A stretch of 64,000 nucleotides of DNA from Catonia carolina (GCA_035578175.1 JAQMRL010000002.1:95830748-95894747), one strand, 5' to 3'. Numbered from the stretch's first letter, positions 19,849 through 32,600 are shown. Numbers and translations: made by a program. Notes: generated by a model not told the origin, from the letters alone.

Positions 19849-22800
19849 CTATAACTCATCGGATACTTTAAAATTATAAAAATCACAGCCATGAGTTTCT
19901 TTTAAATAGTTCTCCAAGAAAGCCAATTCGTCTTCTTTTTTCTTACAAACCACTTGCAAGTCTTCATTAAATTTTTCAGTGTCTGTTAAAAAGAAAACTA
20001 TGACTTGTTAGAATTTAGTTTTGGAAACGATATCGGATCTTAAAATATAAAACTACAGTAAAATAAATTTGCCTTATATATCACTTGGTTCCCCCCTCCC
20101 CAACAAAAAAACATGTTCTTTTTGAGATTCACTACTTCCATTCAATGTAATACTGAATTTTATGAAGAAATGCCAACAACATAAAAATAAGACGACTTCC
20201 AAGTTTTATAGAAAAAAATAAGCAATAAAAACAGTAATTTTACCTAACTATAGTACAATACCAATAAATTTCTATTTTTATCAAAGGGTCTTTCTACAGC
20301 TCATATTCCAAATTTATTACTAATATTTCAGGGAAAAATATGTTTATCAACATGGGTAAGCTCATTACAGGTTACTTTCATATTTTAATTTTTTTTAAAG
20401 AATTATGTAGATGACCACACAAATCAGGCACACTGATCCTTTATTTTGTTCCTTTCTTCCATGGTTTACTAACATTCTGTACCCAAGATTATTAAAAGCT
20501 CAACAAAAACATATTATTAATTTACAGTAAATTACACAAATAAAATAACAGCGAAAGAAGATAATATTTCAGATATTATTAGTCAAAGCTAACACTAAAA
20601 ATTATTTATGATATAAAAATTGCAGAGTAGGCTAATCTTTTCAATGAGGTTCATTTTTAACAGCTTATGGAAGAATACCGTAAAAATTTCCTATTCCAAT
20701 TAAATAGTTTATTAATTAATTTCCTATACCAATTAAATAGATCTGGTATACTACTTAGGTAATTGGTGGTTTATGGCAGTAAATCGTTGACGTACCAAGT
20801 ACTTAAAAAAACTAATCACCAATATAACTACTACATATATTTAAGGATCTTATTATAAAAACTTGGATTAATTTAAAATATATGATAGAATAATAGTACC
20901 TTTACCACAACATAGTTGTGTTCATATTTGATATACTTCTGCAAAAAATGATTAGGAAATTTTACATTGACTGAATTAATAAAATTTTGCAACACATGAA
21001 AAGAGTTTTATTTAACCTATCCTAGTGTGTTCCAAATATGAATGGAAAAGGGTTTATGTTAGAATTATAATTTATGAGTTCATACCAGAAAGCTATAAAA
21101 AAAACTATTACCCACCTAAACCACAATGCAAAAATAACCTCTCATTATAAACTCAACAAAGTAAAATTTACCAGAAGAGTAAATACGTGTCTTAAAATTT
21201 AGCTTGTTGGATTTCCCCATAGAAAAACTACTAACCCATTATATAAAAACTACAAACTTTAAATTATTTTACAAAAATCCAAAATTGCAGACTTTCAAGG
21301 TTTTAAGAAATACAATGGAAGCTCGATATTGCAAAAACGTTGATCTAACAATTATTTTATGCCGTGATATTTTAATAAAACTACCAGTAAATTCACCTCT
21401 GTTTAACTAAAGTGACATATACTGCACTTAGTATCGTACAATAATTTTTACTACTACTGTTTTCATAAAAATATTAAAATTTAAGTTAGTACTGTATTTT
21501 GAAATTCTCTGTGGGCTTTAAGGTAGATTCTTGTGATTTCTCTACTTTAATTTAACCTGTGTGGCATACCTGGCTGTATTTTTTATTTAAACAAAATGTG
21601 AAATCTTTTTTTAATGTAAAGCCTTATTCAAACACAAAAAACACCAGAAAATAACTCACTTTTTTCAAGCAATACATAAATTAACGTTTAAAATAAAATA
21701 CTCTAATCATTACTTATCAATATCAGAAACTAAAGAATGCGTTTAAGTTTTGCATTTTTATAATAAATTTAAATAAAGTTTCAGTGTATTTATTTTGTAT
21801 GTCAGTGTTATCAAGAAATTATGTACTAGAAAAATACATTATTAAGCTGCTATTAAGTTCTACATCCTTTTAATTTATAGCCAAGATTCTATATACAAGG
21901 AAAGGTCTTACATGAAATACAGTAGCCAACATATAATTTTTGAACAGTAGGTATATTAATATTAGATGTAATAATTAAATAACGTATGATATATAGAAAT
22001 TACATTTAATAGTTTAGATTTTTCTTTAACGGACTTAAGAAAAATAACTACTTAATTCATCACACAACGTTAAAAATACATTCTTAAAAAAAATTAAAAG
22101 TGGAATTCTTGTTACCTCAAAACAATAAATTTTTGGGGGATTTTTGATTTTGTTATATCGAGGCTCAACTATAAGCATTACAACTTTTACAGTTGTTTCA
22201 ATTAAATATTACAAAATTGTTTTTAAACTTTTTATGAAAGTTCAAACGCTACGTATGATTTGCTCATGTCAGTGCAATTAGGGTGAATTTAATGATTTTT
22301 TTATTCGAGCTGTATTTTAATTTAATTTAAACTTTATTTTATTACATTACAACTTCTGCTCAGTGAATACACAATGTATACACTGTAGAAAAGAAAATCT
22401 CCAGCTGAGTCTTAACCTGGATTTTTGAAACCTCACACTGTACCACAAGGCATTCAAATGTCAAACTTTCCTGTTTGTAGTTTTAAACTTTTAGAAAAAA
22501 TCAACAAGCTAAATTACAACAACATTTAAACAATTAATTATTAAACGAACAATCTATGTGATAATCCAAATGGAGTAAATAACACAGCACTGCAACAGAA
22601 TTATATACATAAGTAATACAACTAGATTCACAGAATTGCAAGCTTGAATAGAGCAGCTGTCGTTGCCGCACTTACAGTAGGAGTGTTTACTACAATTTTA
22701 CTCTGCAGTAAATTAAGCAAACAAATATTTTTTATTTTTTATTTATTTAACGTCGCATCAACATCAAGGTCATTAGCGACAACGTTGGGGTGTAACTGTG

Positions 22801-25800
22801 TGTGATGAGGATGAAATGAAATTTTTTGTAACGTATGAAAATATGCCGTGCCTGAGTGGGATTCGAACCCAGGACCGCATGATGAGAGGCGAGCACGTTA
22901 CCAACTGCGCCAATGCGGCCGGCACAAACAAATATTACCTCATCGATTTTGTATAATCTTTTAGTTCACAGCATTTAATTATAAATTCTAGCATCATCAA
23001 TTCAGTTGTCTCCTAACTGTAACTGATACACAATGCGAGTTACACATTATTTTATTTCTTATCATAGTATGTTAACATTCAGTTTCTTTGTATTTGTTTT
23101 ATTTTTCATACTGATTATTTTCAGAAGCTGTGGTTATATTATTGATACAATTAAATACTCTTTTCGAATGAATGGTTAATCAAAACAATTATCGTTATAT
23201 TCTAATGTTTAAGTATCATTTTTTATTTATTTCCTTTTGCTGAATTAAAATAAAAATTACAAGAACAATAAATAACAAAAGGTTGTAGTAGTCCTGATGG
23301 GGGTAAAGTATCAACCAAATGAAATTTATAAAACTGACTTATTGTACATGATTGATAAATTACAGGAACTGCAATAATATAATCGAGTAGAGTTGCAATT
23401 CAGCGAAGTAAACAACTAATAATAATTTAAGTAATGTGATAAATCTGACAGCCCTGCATAGCAAGAGAGCTCGCAATTCTGTGATTCCAACTATAATTAT
23501 CCAAGTACTATGCACCATATCCCAAAACCTTTAATAATTACAAAAACACAATCAGCAACATTATGTTTTTGATGGGTTCAATAAAAACCTTAAATCTATT
23601 AAAACATAATGAATAATACTATACATTTTACCAATAAATTAAATACAAAAGTTACATGTAATGACTCATAGTACATCTATAGAAATTGTAGACTGGCAGG
23701 TCTTCATCATTGTTATTGTTGTAATTTTTATTATCTGTAAATTCATTATTTTCTTGAAATTCCGCATTCATATCAATAGATACTTCAGGATCTGTAAACA
23801 ATAACAAAATAGTTTTTTTAACATTAATCAAAGGTCCCAACGTAAAAATATTGTGTATTTTCATTTACCTTATTGCTGCTTCAATTTTTCTTTTACCTAT
23901 CATTATATTTTACTATTAATATTACAGTAAAACCTGTCATAAAAAATGCAGTATAAGGTGAAACAAATTTTAGGTTCTATATATTTCTCTATTAATTATA
24001 TTGACATGCACCCGTATAAGTGGAAATGAAACAGACAAAATGTTTACAGTACATGTAAAACATCTTGTTTAATTTGAAAAAATATTTGTACAATGAATAA
24101 TAATAGTTTGCAGTTACAATAATCTCACCCAGTGCTGTGTTAACAGATCTGTTAACGTATTACAATTACAATATTGCCTTTGATTGTTTAAAAATTTACT
24201 TAGAGGAAGGTGCAAATTTGTGGAAATATCCCATGCCTGCATGTAGCCTTATTGCATCCTACAATGTTTTCATGAGTTTTGGAGCTCATTTATGGAACAA
24301 TTACTAAACAAGTGACTGCTCACAGCAGTTGTTCTAAGGTAGCCTATTTCCAGATATCATTTAATAAGATAAAAAATATTTGGTTTAAATTTTTAGGTTT
24401 TTCAACAGTATTTTATAAAAAAAAAACTGATTAAAAAGTATTGATATGGTAAAACACAATTTAATGAGACATTTTAAAAACCAGATACATGGAAACTTAA
24501 GTGACTTAACAGAGAATAAAATTTTCACAGTAGGCCTAAATATAAAAAAACATGTTCAAATGAAGAAATAAATAAAATAGTGTAGGTACAAAAATAATTT
24601 CTAAACACCAGAGTAAAGGTACTCCCAATTTGGACCTATTCTAAACAAGCAAGGAAGAGAAGTTGCACTGAATTTGGGAACCTTGATTCTGTAAGTTTCC
24701 AACCAATGGTTGGAAAGTTTATATTTAAAAATTGGTATATCCAGCAATCAGATTAGTACCATAACCATCTTTACTTATCAATGTATTGAATAGTCTTTTA
24801 ATAAACAAATATGGATAAGTAAATGCTACACCATGAGTCAGTAAACAATCAACCTTGGTCATGAATGCTCTAAAAAGATGTGCTTATGGGTAAAACAGAA
24901 AACTGTCTTAAGCTGGAACAACCAGCCAGTCCCCTCAAGTACCAGCATACACAGGTTTAACTAAATAATGCAAATTTATGGTATTTAAATTGGGATTAAT
25001 TACAGGCTGCATTTAAAAGATTTATTTATAAATTAAAAAAAAGTATTTAGTACATACTAAATATTCATCTTGATCCTCAATAGCATGCAATTCATTACAG
25101 ATTTAATTCTGCACACATTTCTATCATTTTTTTAATTAGGAAAAACGACAAACTGTTATAATTATTTCTATTTCATATAATGAATTAATATAATAATTTC
25201 ACTAACCTTCTTTTTAAACTGCGTCACCTTTATTTTAATTTCTACTTACACGTGTTTCGGTGGATCCACCATCATCAGAGTAAATGAAAAATTGAAACTA
25301 AAAATTTTTTTCTTTCTCATTTATTTAAAATTTACAGAAGATGGTACATCTTCAGTCACTTGTATAAAAGTGATTTTATAATGGTAATTTAAAGATGGTA
25401 CATCTTCAGTCACTTGTATAAAAGTGATTTTATACAAGTGACTGAAGATGTACCATCTTCTGTAAATTTTAAATAAATGAGAAAAAAAAATTTTTAGTTT
25501 CAATTTTTCATTTACTCTGATGATGGTGGATCCACCGAAACACGTGTAGGTAGAAATTAAAATAAAGGTGATGCAGTTTAAAAAGAAGGTTAGTGAAATT
25601 ATTATATTAATTCATTATATGAAATAGAAATAATTTCAAACTGCAGGATGCATTATAAAGATTTATTTCTGTTATAATTATGTTTTAATATCTATTATGA
25701 ACAAAGCTAGATTTCTTTTTAGATTTCAAGAAATTTATATAAGCTGTATTGGATTTCTGTTCAGTACAACTACAACAGTCAATGTTTTCAATTTCAAAAT

Positions 25801-26607
25801 AAATTTTATGGATTGTATTTGTCTTTGTTTTAATATACTCAATGTAAGTTTCTCAATTTTATGATAATATTGATATAAACAGGTCATGTTCAATAACTTT
25901 CAAGTTTTGCAGCATAACTAACTAACCATCCAAGCATGTTGTTTTGGGTAAACAGTTTTAATACAAAATTCTTTAAATCGGTTTGGTCCAAATTACAGAA
26001 ACTATCTCTGCGCACTTCAACGATTACTTTTGTAAGAACAATCGGTGCAGGTTGGTGCTGATATCGGGTAAATAATCTGAAATTACCAGCGGACCCACAA
26101 GCCGCAAAAATGAACAGTTAAGTTAGTTGTGCATAACCTCACAAAAATAACGTAAACAAAGAATTAAGTACAGTAAACTTTTGTTACAATGAAAATAATA
26201 AACTCACCTTCAGTTTTTGATCTTTTACACGATTCCTGACATTCCCCCGGGTGAGTTCTTTTCCGTCTCCAGTCTTCGCCAACTTTGTTTTGGTTCAGCG
26301 TGGTCACGTTGAATCCATTATTCACTTGAACGGAATATTGATTATTAGTGTCGGAATTATCATTACTGGTGTCCATTGCACAATTGTCATTATTTTCAAC
26401 ATTTGTTGGAATATGAAATCCATAATAACCATTAGATGAACCATGAAAGCTATTACCTTTATTCGATTCTTCAGGAGAAACAGAGGTCGTATTTGAACAA
26501 TCTAATTTTTGCGCACTTACATCAAAACTTATAGGTTCGTTAAATATATTGTAGGATGTTCTACGAACTCCCCAACAACCAGTATTGTGATTAAAAATTG
26601 ACGGCAT
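19849..26607 (-). CDS. Unrecognised gene, Ser/Asn-rich, probably nuclear protein, 2-3 exons
   Basis: Exon 1 is 26607-26208 (400 nt, ATG at 26607, donor AAG/GTGAGT). The last exon is 19982-19849 (acceptor TTTTAACAG, stop TAG). Both junctions are phase 1, so exon 1 joined to the last exon gives 177 residues. A further acceptor-bounded open segment, 23791 to about 23656, also starts in phase 1. It could be a cassette exon (117 or 126 nt with weak donors) or an alternative last exon ending in TAA at 23652. The N-terminal half is rich in Ser, Asn and Thr. A basic stretch WRRKRTHPGECQESCKRSK looks like a nuclear localisation signal. The C-terminus (FNEDLQVVCKKKEDELAFLE) is charged and possibly helical. 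I do not recognise the family. It is head to head with VMA21, 893 bp apart. Confidence 0.7.
19983..22717. other. Intron of the unrecognised gene
   Basis: AT-rich. I see no coding segment or recognisable transposon here. A 68-codon open frame at 21204-21410 looks accidental. Confidence 0.45.
22730..22924 (-). repeat. tRNA-derived SINE (S1), intact copy with 12-bp target duplication
   Basis: Read on the minus strand, it starts GCCGGCCGCATTGGCGC with an A box TGGCGCAGTTGG, followed about 35 nt later by a B box GGTTCGAATCC, the internal promoter of Pol III. A tRNA-unrelated body then ends in CGACGTTAAATAAAT and an A-rich tail. CAAACAAATATT occurs on both sides (22718-22729 and 22925-22936), a perfect 12-bp target duplication that marks target-primed retroposition. 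It lies in the first intron of the unrecognised minus-strand gene. Confidence 0.93.
23792..25160. other. Intron, AT-rich
   Basis: No gene or repeat that I can support between the optional exon and the foldback element. Confidence 0.45.
25161..25655. mobile_element. Foldback element with hammerhead-like cores, copy 1
   Basis: 25161-25634 is a near-perfect palindrome with arms of about 200 bp. Each arm carries the same core in opposite orientation: CTGATGA, a hairpin GGTGGATCCACC, GAAAC, then ACGTGT (minus strand near 25285-25241, plus strand 25511-25556). This is the layout of a type I hammerhead ribozyme as found in Penelope-like elements and retrozymes. The centre has a partly duplicated segment containing ACATCTTCAGTCACTTG. 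The outer right end (CTGCAGGATGCATTA) recurs at 29465 and, inverted, beside copy 2. No protein is encoded. It lies in intron 1 of the unrecognised gene. Confidence 0.85.
25656..26207. other. Intron, no further feature
   Basis: Donor-proximal part of intron 1 of the minus-strand gene. Nothing else recognised. Confidence 0.4.
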
Positions 26608-27500
26608 TATGTAAACAATAAGCTGAACCTTGTTAACAAAAGTGAAAGTCCTATTACAGCACTGTCCCAGTTGTTGATTCGCGGTGAGCGGGTAACCAAG
26701 CTACAGACAACAAGCGCAACCGGTACAATACCCGGCAATAAAACGTTGAGTTTTAACCGCTCTTCCGTGTGAATGCGTTGTCGACCTAAGTGGGAGTACG
26801 AAATTTACATGTAAATAAGAATCAGAATTCAGCCGTTATTTCAATGTGATACCAAATATAAATTCTAAATTGTAAATTAATTAACTAAAAATGTTCTGCA
26901 AACAATTTATTTTTAGTTATTTATTAATTAAACCATGTTAATCTCTAACTTCGAATATCCCAGTAAACTACATTGTAATTTTCCATTGGCTTGTGTACAA
27001 CTGCTAACGATTAAAATGCGACTGCTATACATTATTAATTTTCTAAAAATAATCATAATAACAGCAACAACAAAAGATAGTCTTGGTGGAATCCGTTGTA
27101 CTGTATAAAAATAATGAAATAAAATAAATCAACTAAAGAAACTTAAGCATACGCCTCCAGATTATTACTTATGTGAACGTGGTATTGTTTTCATAATTAT
27201 GCAAAACCCATACGTAAAACAATTTCTTTTATATACAATTATTTGTACCGACAATAACAAACGTAAACAGAAACGAAATATTGCAACTTACAACCATTTT
27301 ATAAATTTCATGGTTTTATAACATTGTTGGTTCAATATAATGCAACCCAAGTGCTCAAAGAAAATCAGTTACAGAACAGCTGATTGTAATGAGTGGTCTG
27401 TTGACATCGCGATAGTGTTTACTAATTTAAGAACGCGTTGCAACGTTTACGCTATTTTTCTTAAACTAATGAATTATTGATTTAACAGTTTATTTAAAAA
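26608..27500. promoter_or_regulatory. Shared upstream region of the unrecognised gene and VMA21
   Basis: 893 bp between two divergent start codons, so both promoters must lie here unless distant 5' exons exist. The part near the minus-strand gene is locally GC-richer (GATTCGCGGTGAGCGGGT near 26678). No TATA box or specific factor site can be named with confidence. Confidence 0.5.
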
Positions 27501-30500
27501 ATGGCAGATCCAAAAGTTGTTCCGGTGAGTTATCATAAGTTTGCGTATTAGTTGGTGTAAACATGTAACTTTGATAACCTAAACTGGTACCACCCCTATA
27601 ATATTTTTCAACTAAAATGTAGATTTTTTATCGATTCAGTGAATACTGTATTGTATGTCATCCCGATTTAAGAATAATAGTTTCGGATACGAATTTAGTT
27701 AGTACGAGATGCAATGAATATACTTTTATAGGTCTTATGAACACCATTGTATGTCACTGACGCAGGAAGTTTGATCAAAATTTTGTTGCAAATTCATACA
27801 AACTTTGTTAATGTATTCAACCAGAAACTGTTTTTAATTTATCTGTGCTTTAATAAATAACAATAATGGTTGCTGAATAATGGGTCAACCTAAACTGAGG
27901 TAGGCCTACCCATGATGCAGGATACTTGTAGCTCTCACACCACGGAGAGAAGAGTGAATGCAATTACCCAATTATGTTGTGACAGTTACCGTGTCTAGAT
28001 TTAAATCAGAAACTAACATTGAGACATTCTTTGAAACTCATAAATGCTGCATAACATTTTTGATTCAGCCTTGTAGATTGAAGATAATGACTTGTGGTAC
28101 TAGTAGTGAGTACCACTGGCCTAGAGTTAATTGTGAACTGCATGGTCTTAGAACAAATTTGGAGTGATAAGTAGTTTTTCTAGCTGTGAAGGGAGGGACT
28201 AGTTTTAATGGAAAAAATTAATGCTTTATAGTCTGATTTGGTGTCCAGTATCAGTGAATACTGTTTCACACATTGTGACGTATGTTTACAGTAAAACCAT
28301 TACAATTTAGTTTGTACCATGTAAAATTATTGGAGACTACTTCATTTTAAAATATTGCAGTCAATCTTTAAAAAATGTGAATCTTTTGTAGGTATTAATT
28401 AGATATAGTATTATATTTTACATAAGTTTTATTCAACAGATGTTTGTTTTGAAGACTGTTAAGGGAAGTAAGGAGTGAAGGTATCTACAATTCACTTCTA
28501 TTTGACTGAATTGACTGTTTGTTATTACACTTGATCTGTGGAAAGAACTTACTCCTCTACCCTGTAATGAAGCCTCGTTTCAGTAACCAAGCATCTGCCT
28601 GTTTATTCAAATTCATATTGTAAGGATAATAATTTCAATTAGTGAAAATTAATTCACAGCATTTCTTTTCTTTTTCCAATAATTTATTTAACTTTAACAG
28701 ATTTGTTTTGCAATTCTGAAATTAACAGACTGCAACAGTGTTAGTATTAGTAATATATTGTTTTATTAATTTTAATTCTGAATATTTCTTTCTAGGATGT
28801 TCCGGATTTTGTTGTATTCAAGACTATATTTTATTACTGTTTCATGATAATAGTTCTACCAGTTGTATCATTTTTTGGATCGAAAATTTTTGTATTTGAT
28901 GGTACGTAGTACTGTGTTTGTCATGTTTCACATTAATGCTGAACTAGGCTGTAACATTTCAAGAGGCAAAATGGCACTAATTTACACGCACCCTAGTCGC
29001 TCGCTAAGAATAGCTTTTGTCACTGAGTCTCATGTTGGTCTGCAATGTTGCTTGTGCACATTTGTGTTCTCATTACTAAACAAATTCCACAACTACCCCA
29101 GACCTATAAGTAGCAGGAATTTAATAAATTTATCCTATTAGATATAGGTTATTTTTTACTCTGAAATTGTCATAACTGTAAAAGTATTTTAAATATTTAC
29201 CTTATTATTAAGTGATGTTTAGCTTATTGTATTTCATTTTTTACATTTATCAAGTTAGGCTATTAAAGACAAAGAGACTCGTATCTACTTGTACTGTCAT
29301 GGTACATGTCTGTTATTGTTTTATTAAGAATATTTCATATAATAAATAATTTATATAATAAATGTTTCTAAACTTTTTAAGCTGTTTTGATTTTTTTCTT
29401 TTTATTACTAGTAATAAATAATTTGTTGTTTAAATTTATTATATGAAATAGAATGAATTTCAAGCTGCAGGATGCATTAAACTTTAAAAAAATTACGTAC
29501 TTTGTAACATGTAAATTGTGGTGAGGAGTAATGTTAGTCCCCCCCCCCAAACCGAAATATTAAACTAAGTGCCAGTTTTATATACCAAATCATTCCATAA
29601 AAATTGTAGGAATATTCAATGCATAATTTATTTGAATAACCTAAGCAGAAATAGTACAAACTAAAAGTTTTAAATTAATAAATTTAACCATGTGTTACTC
29701 TTTCCAGCCTTCTTAATTGCCTGTGTAGTAGATTATATGCCGGTTTAGTTTGCTTTGGTCAACACTGTCGTTAATTTATTATTGTGGGATCGTAAATTTT
29801 TCATCCTAATGAGGTAGCGAAAGTGATAGCAAACTGGAGTAAACTGAAAACATGCTATAAACAAAATCAAAATAGAAAGTAAAGAAATAGACAAAGTTAA
29901 AATATTTAAATTTTTAGAATGGATATCAGAAGACCTAAATGAAAACAAACTACAGTATAAAAATTAGAATAGGGAAAATAAATCCAGCATACAAATGAAT
30001 GCGTAGTACATACAAAAATACCATGGAATTAAAAATCAGCATTATAAAACATAGTATTACCCAAAGCATTATATGCAACAGAAACACTGAACTATAACAT
30101 CTAAGGTGTAAGAAAAAAAAGTAGGAAGAATTGTAAAGGAGAAGAATTATGGCTATAAGTGAAACTACAAAGAAATATGGAAAATATTGTAAAATAATCG
30201 CCAAAACAGAAATTTAAAAAATCCAAATCCAAATTATATCAGATGCAGTAAGAGAAAGAAGAATGAAAGTCTACATTCATCTGGTAAAAATATACCTAGA
30301 AAGACTTACGAACCAAATATTTAAAAAGCTGAAAGGACACAAAACCAAGATGATGGAAATAGATCTAATTACACTAAACGTAGGTGAAGAAGTAGGCCTA
30401 CTAGAAGATGAAAACGGTCTTCGGTTCGAATCCCATTTAGGCACGGCATATTTTCATACGTTTCAAAAAAATTATTTCATCCTTCACCATCTGCATTAGC

Positions 30501-31536
30501 AGTAATTGCAGAATAGTCGGACGTTAAGCAAAAAAAAGAAGATATAAATAAACTCTAAAAAACAGTTGGAGAAGGGTAAGAAAAGTAGAATACCGAAGTG
30601 GAGCAAAGAAATTTTCAGAATTAATGAAGAAAAAGTGCTAAGGTACAAAGCAAGAAAATTACAGGTAGGTTGAGCAATTCAGGTACATTTATTGTAATCC
30701 TAAGTTGACTGAAACTAAAAAAAAAGAGGTAATGCTTGTATATTCGCTAAAATCTCAAGGACCTTTAAACCAAATTGTCATTGTGTTTTGACAGTGGTTT
30801 TGTTATCTTCTTAAGAGTGTTTTAGGTTATGAAACCACCGAGGAGTCTAGAACACCACTTAATTCTGACTAGGTTATTAATCAGGAGCATTCAGGCATAT
30901 TTTTTTTTAGATTTTTCTTGGTAAGCATTTTTTAATATTATATAATAACAATCAGGAAAGTTAAAAGTGTTACTCTTTGGCAATGCACAGAGTGCCTGCT
31001 GGCTGTTTCACTGTACCGTGCTGACCACAAATCTAGTGTGTGATAGAAGGTTCTACTTCTACCAAAGAAAAAAAAACTTAGAACAGAGATTATAACTACT
31101 TTGTTTCAGCTGTTCAGCAGTGAATGATTTTTTCTTTTTTTTAAGTTTATTTAAAGTCGCATCAACAGCTTAATCATTAGTAACTACTGTGGTTTTAGTA
31201 TTGTAAAGATGGGTTTAAACATGTTAAAATTTCCAGACCCTAGCTGGGAATTGAACACCGGACCATCTGCTTTGTAGGCTTGTGCTTTAATCACTAATCC
31301 ATGTGCAGTTATCAGTGAAAGTTTTAATTGAAATTTAAATAAAATTTTGTCTGATTTATACTATGGCAATTAATCTTGATTTTTTATTTTATTTTGCAGC
31401 TATTTTTCGATTATCATCCACATCGAGTAGTGTTTATGCAGCAATCGTATCAATAGTAGCTTTACACATTAGTCTTGGTTTATATATTTACAGAGCTTAT
31501 ACTGAAACTGGAACTAAACCAACTAAGCAGGATTAA
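27501..31536 (+). CDS. VMA21: VMA21, V-ATPase assembly integral membrane protein
   Basis: Three coding exons: 27501-27524 (MADPKVVP, donor GTGAGT), 28796-28901 (donor GTACGT) and 31400-31536 (acceptor TTTTGCAG, stop TAA). Joined they give 88 residues, close to the usual 80-110. Two hydrophobic helices are visible: IFYYCFMIIVLPVVSFF, and VYAAIVSIVALHISLGLYI after a short lumenal loop. The family signature FVFDG and SSVYAAIVSIVALH is clear, and the C-terminus ends KQD as in animal homologues. VMA21 sits in the ER membrane and escorts assembly of the V0 proton channel of the vacuolar ATPase. The second intron holds a LINE relic and two SINEs. The first exon contributes only eight residues. Confidence 0.92.
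27525..28795. other. VMA21 intron 1
   Basis: No nested gene or repeat recognised. Confidence 0.5.
29860..30690 (+). pseudogene. Decayed LINE C-terminal region inside VMA21 intron 2
   Basis: Broken frames give, in order, DKVKIFKFLEWISEDLNENK (matching the LINE pattern KYLGxxI), a degenerate middle, then MKVYIHLVKIYLERLTNQIF (matching RxxFxGHxxRMxxxRLTxxIF). After an inserted SINE comes a charged tail including IPKWSKEI and VLRYKARK. These are the ordered landmarks of a LINE endonuclease-RT C-terminus. Many stops; inactive. Confidence 0.65.
30418..30535 (+). repeat. 5'-truncated S1 SINE nested in the LINE relic
   Basis: GGTTCGAATCCCATTTAGGC and GGCATATTTTCATACGTT match the intact SINE at 22730-22924 from its B box to its tail (GACGTTAAGCAAAAAAAAG). 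The A-box half is missing. LINE-like coding resumes on both sides, so the SINE inserted into the LINE. Confidence 0.8.
31138..31312 (-). repeat. S1-like SINE, diverged
   Basis: The plus strand begins TTTATTTAAAGTCGCATCAA, the reverse complement of the S1 tail. On the minus strand GTGTTCAATTCCC near 31250 stands for the B box. It ends 87 bp before the VMA21 exon 3 acceptor. Confidence 0.7.
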
Positions 31537-31599
31537 AACCAGGATAGTAGTAATATTGTAAGTAGCTTGTTCATTCAATTACACAAATTACAATGGATG

Positions 31600-32600
31600 T
31601 TCAAAAAGAACGTCCTTTTTTTAAAAAATATTTATTTGTTATGTAATGTAATACATGTAAAAAGAATGTAATAAATGCAATCTGCGTAATTTTTTTACGT
31701 TTTTATATCATAATATCTAATATCTTTTCTATATAAAAAGTATGGTAAGGATTTGTCCCAACCATACATTTTTTGTAATGCCTCTGTAAAATTTTCTGTC
31801 CAAATTGCTTAAAAATATTTTGATAATTTTTTACGCTTCTTCATTGAAAAAATGCAATCTTCCAAGATTTTTCTTTAACTTCCCAAACAAATGAAAATCA
31901 GGTACAGCAAGGTTGAGTCTGTATGGAGGACTGGTTACGATCTTTCAACTGTATGATTTCAAAAGCAAGACTGTTGATTTTGCGACATCTGGACTTGCAT
32001 TGCCATGTTGGTAAATAGTGCATCATAAAAGTTTTCCTGAGCACTTATTTTTATTTGAGAGTCACTTTGTAATGATCTGTATTATCAGCAGCTCTCTGCT
32101 CTAAAACACCAATGAGAATAAAGCCTTCATGGTCCCTGAAAATAGAAGGCATGATTTTTGAGTTTCTGGCTTGGCTTTCACCTTTTTTGGTGATGGAGAA
32201 GCTGTGCTTCCAACCCATCAACTGTTGTTTAGTTTAGGCATATAATATGCATTCTTTTCATCTCAGCTGTTACTTTAAATGCAGACAATTCCAGCCTTCA
32301 TTCCTGTTACGAAGATAATATTTGAAGCAAGCAGCCATTTGCTGTTGGTTTGTGTTGTCAGCTAATTGAACCCAGCCAGCTAAAAATTCTGTGGAAATTC
32401 AATGCATCCTGTACAATCTGATAAGCACTTCTTGACAGATGTGAAGCATTTCCCCATTATCACGAATTTGTATATGACGATTCTTACAAACAAGGCCATT
32501 CACATTCAAAACAGATTGCTTGTTGATGATGACATGGCCTTCCGTTGTGTGATTTATTAAACACAGTTGGGTCGGCTGTCCGTGAACATGTCACACTAAC
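31600..32600 (-). pseudogene. Decayed mariner-like transposase
   Basis: Translating the minus strand across stops and frameshifts gives pieces in transposase order: an HTH-side stretch (EVLIRLYRMH), then SWKHSFSITKK, MPSIFRDHEGFILIGVLEQR (mariner FFDxxGIxLxxFL region), a degenerate HDN region, and FSFVWEVKEKSWK (matching DYHLFxxLKxxL). The pieces are not close to the intact mariner at 40917-42215, so this is a separate, older family. It lies directly after VMA21. Confidence 0.65.
31670..31675 (+). terminator. Likely polyadenylation signal of VMA21
   Basis: AATAAA 134 bases after the VMA21 stop codon, the first such hexamer downstream. Confidence 0.5.
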
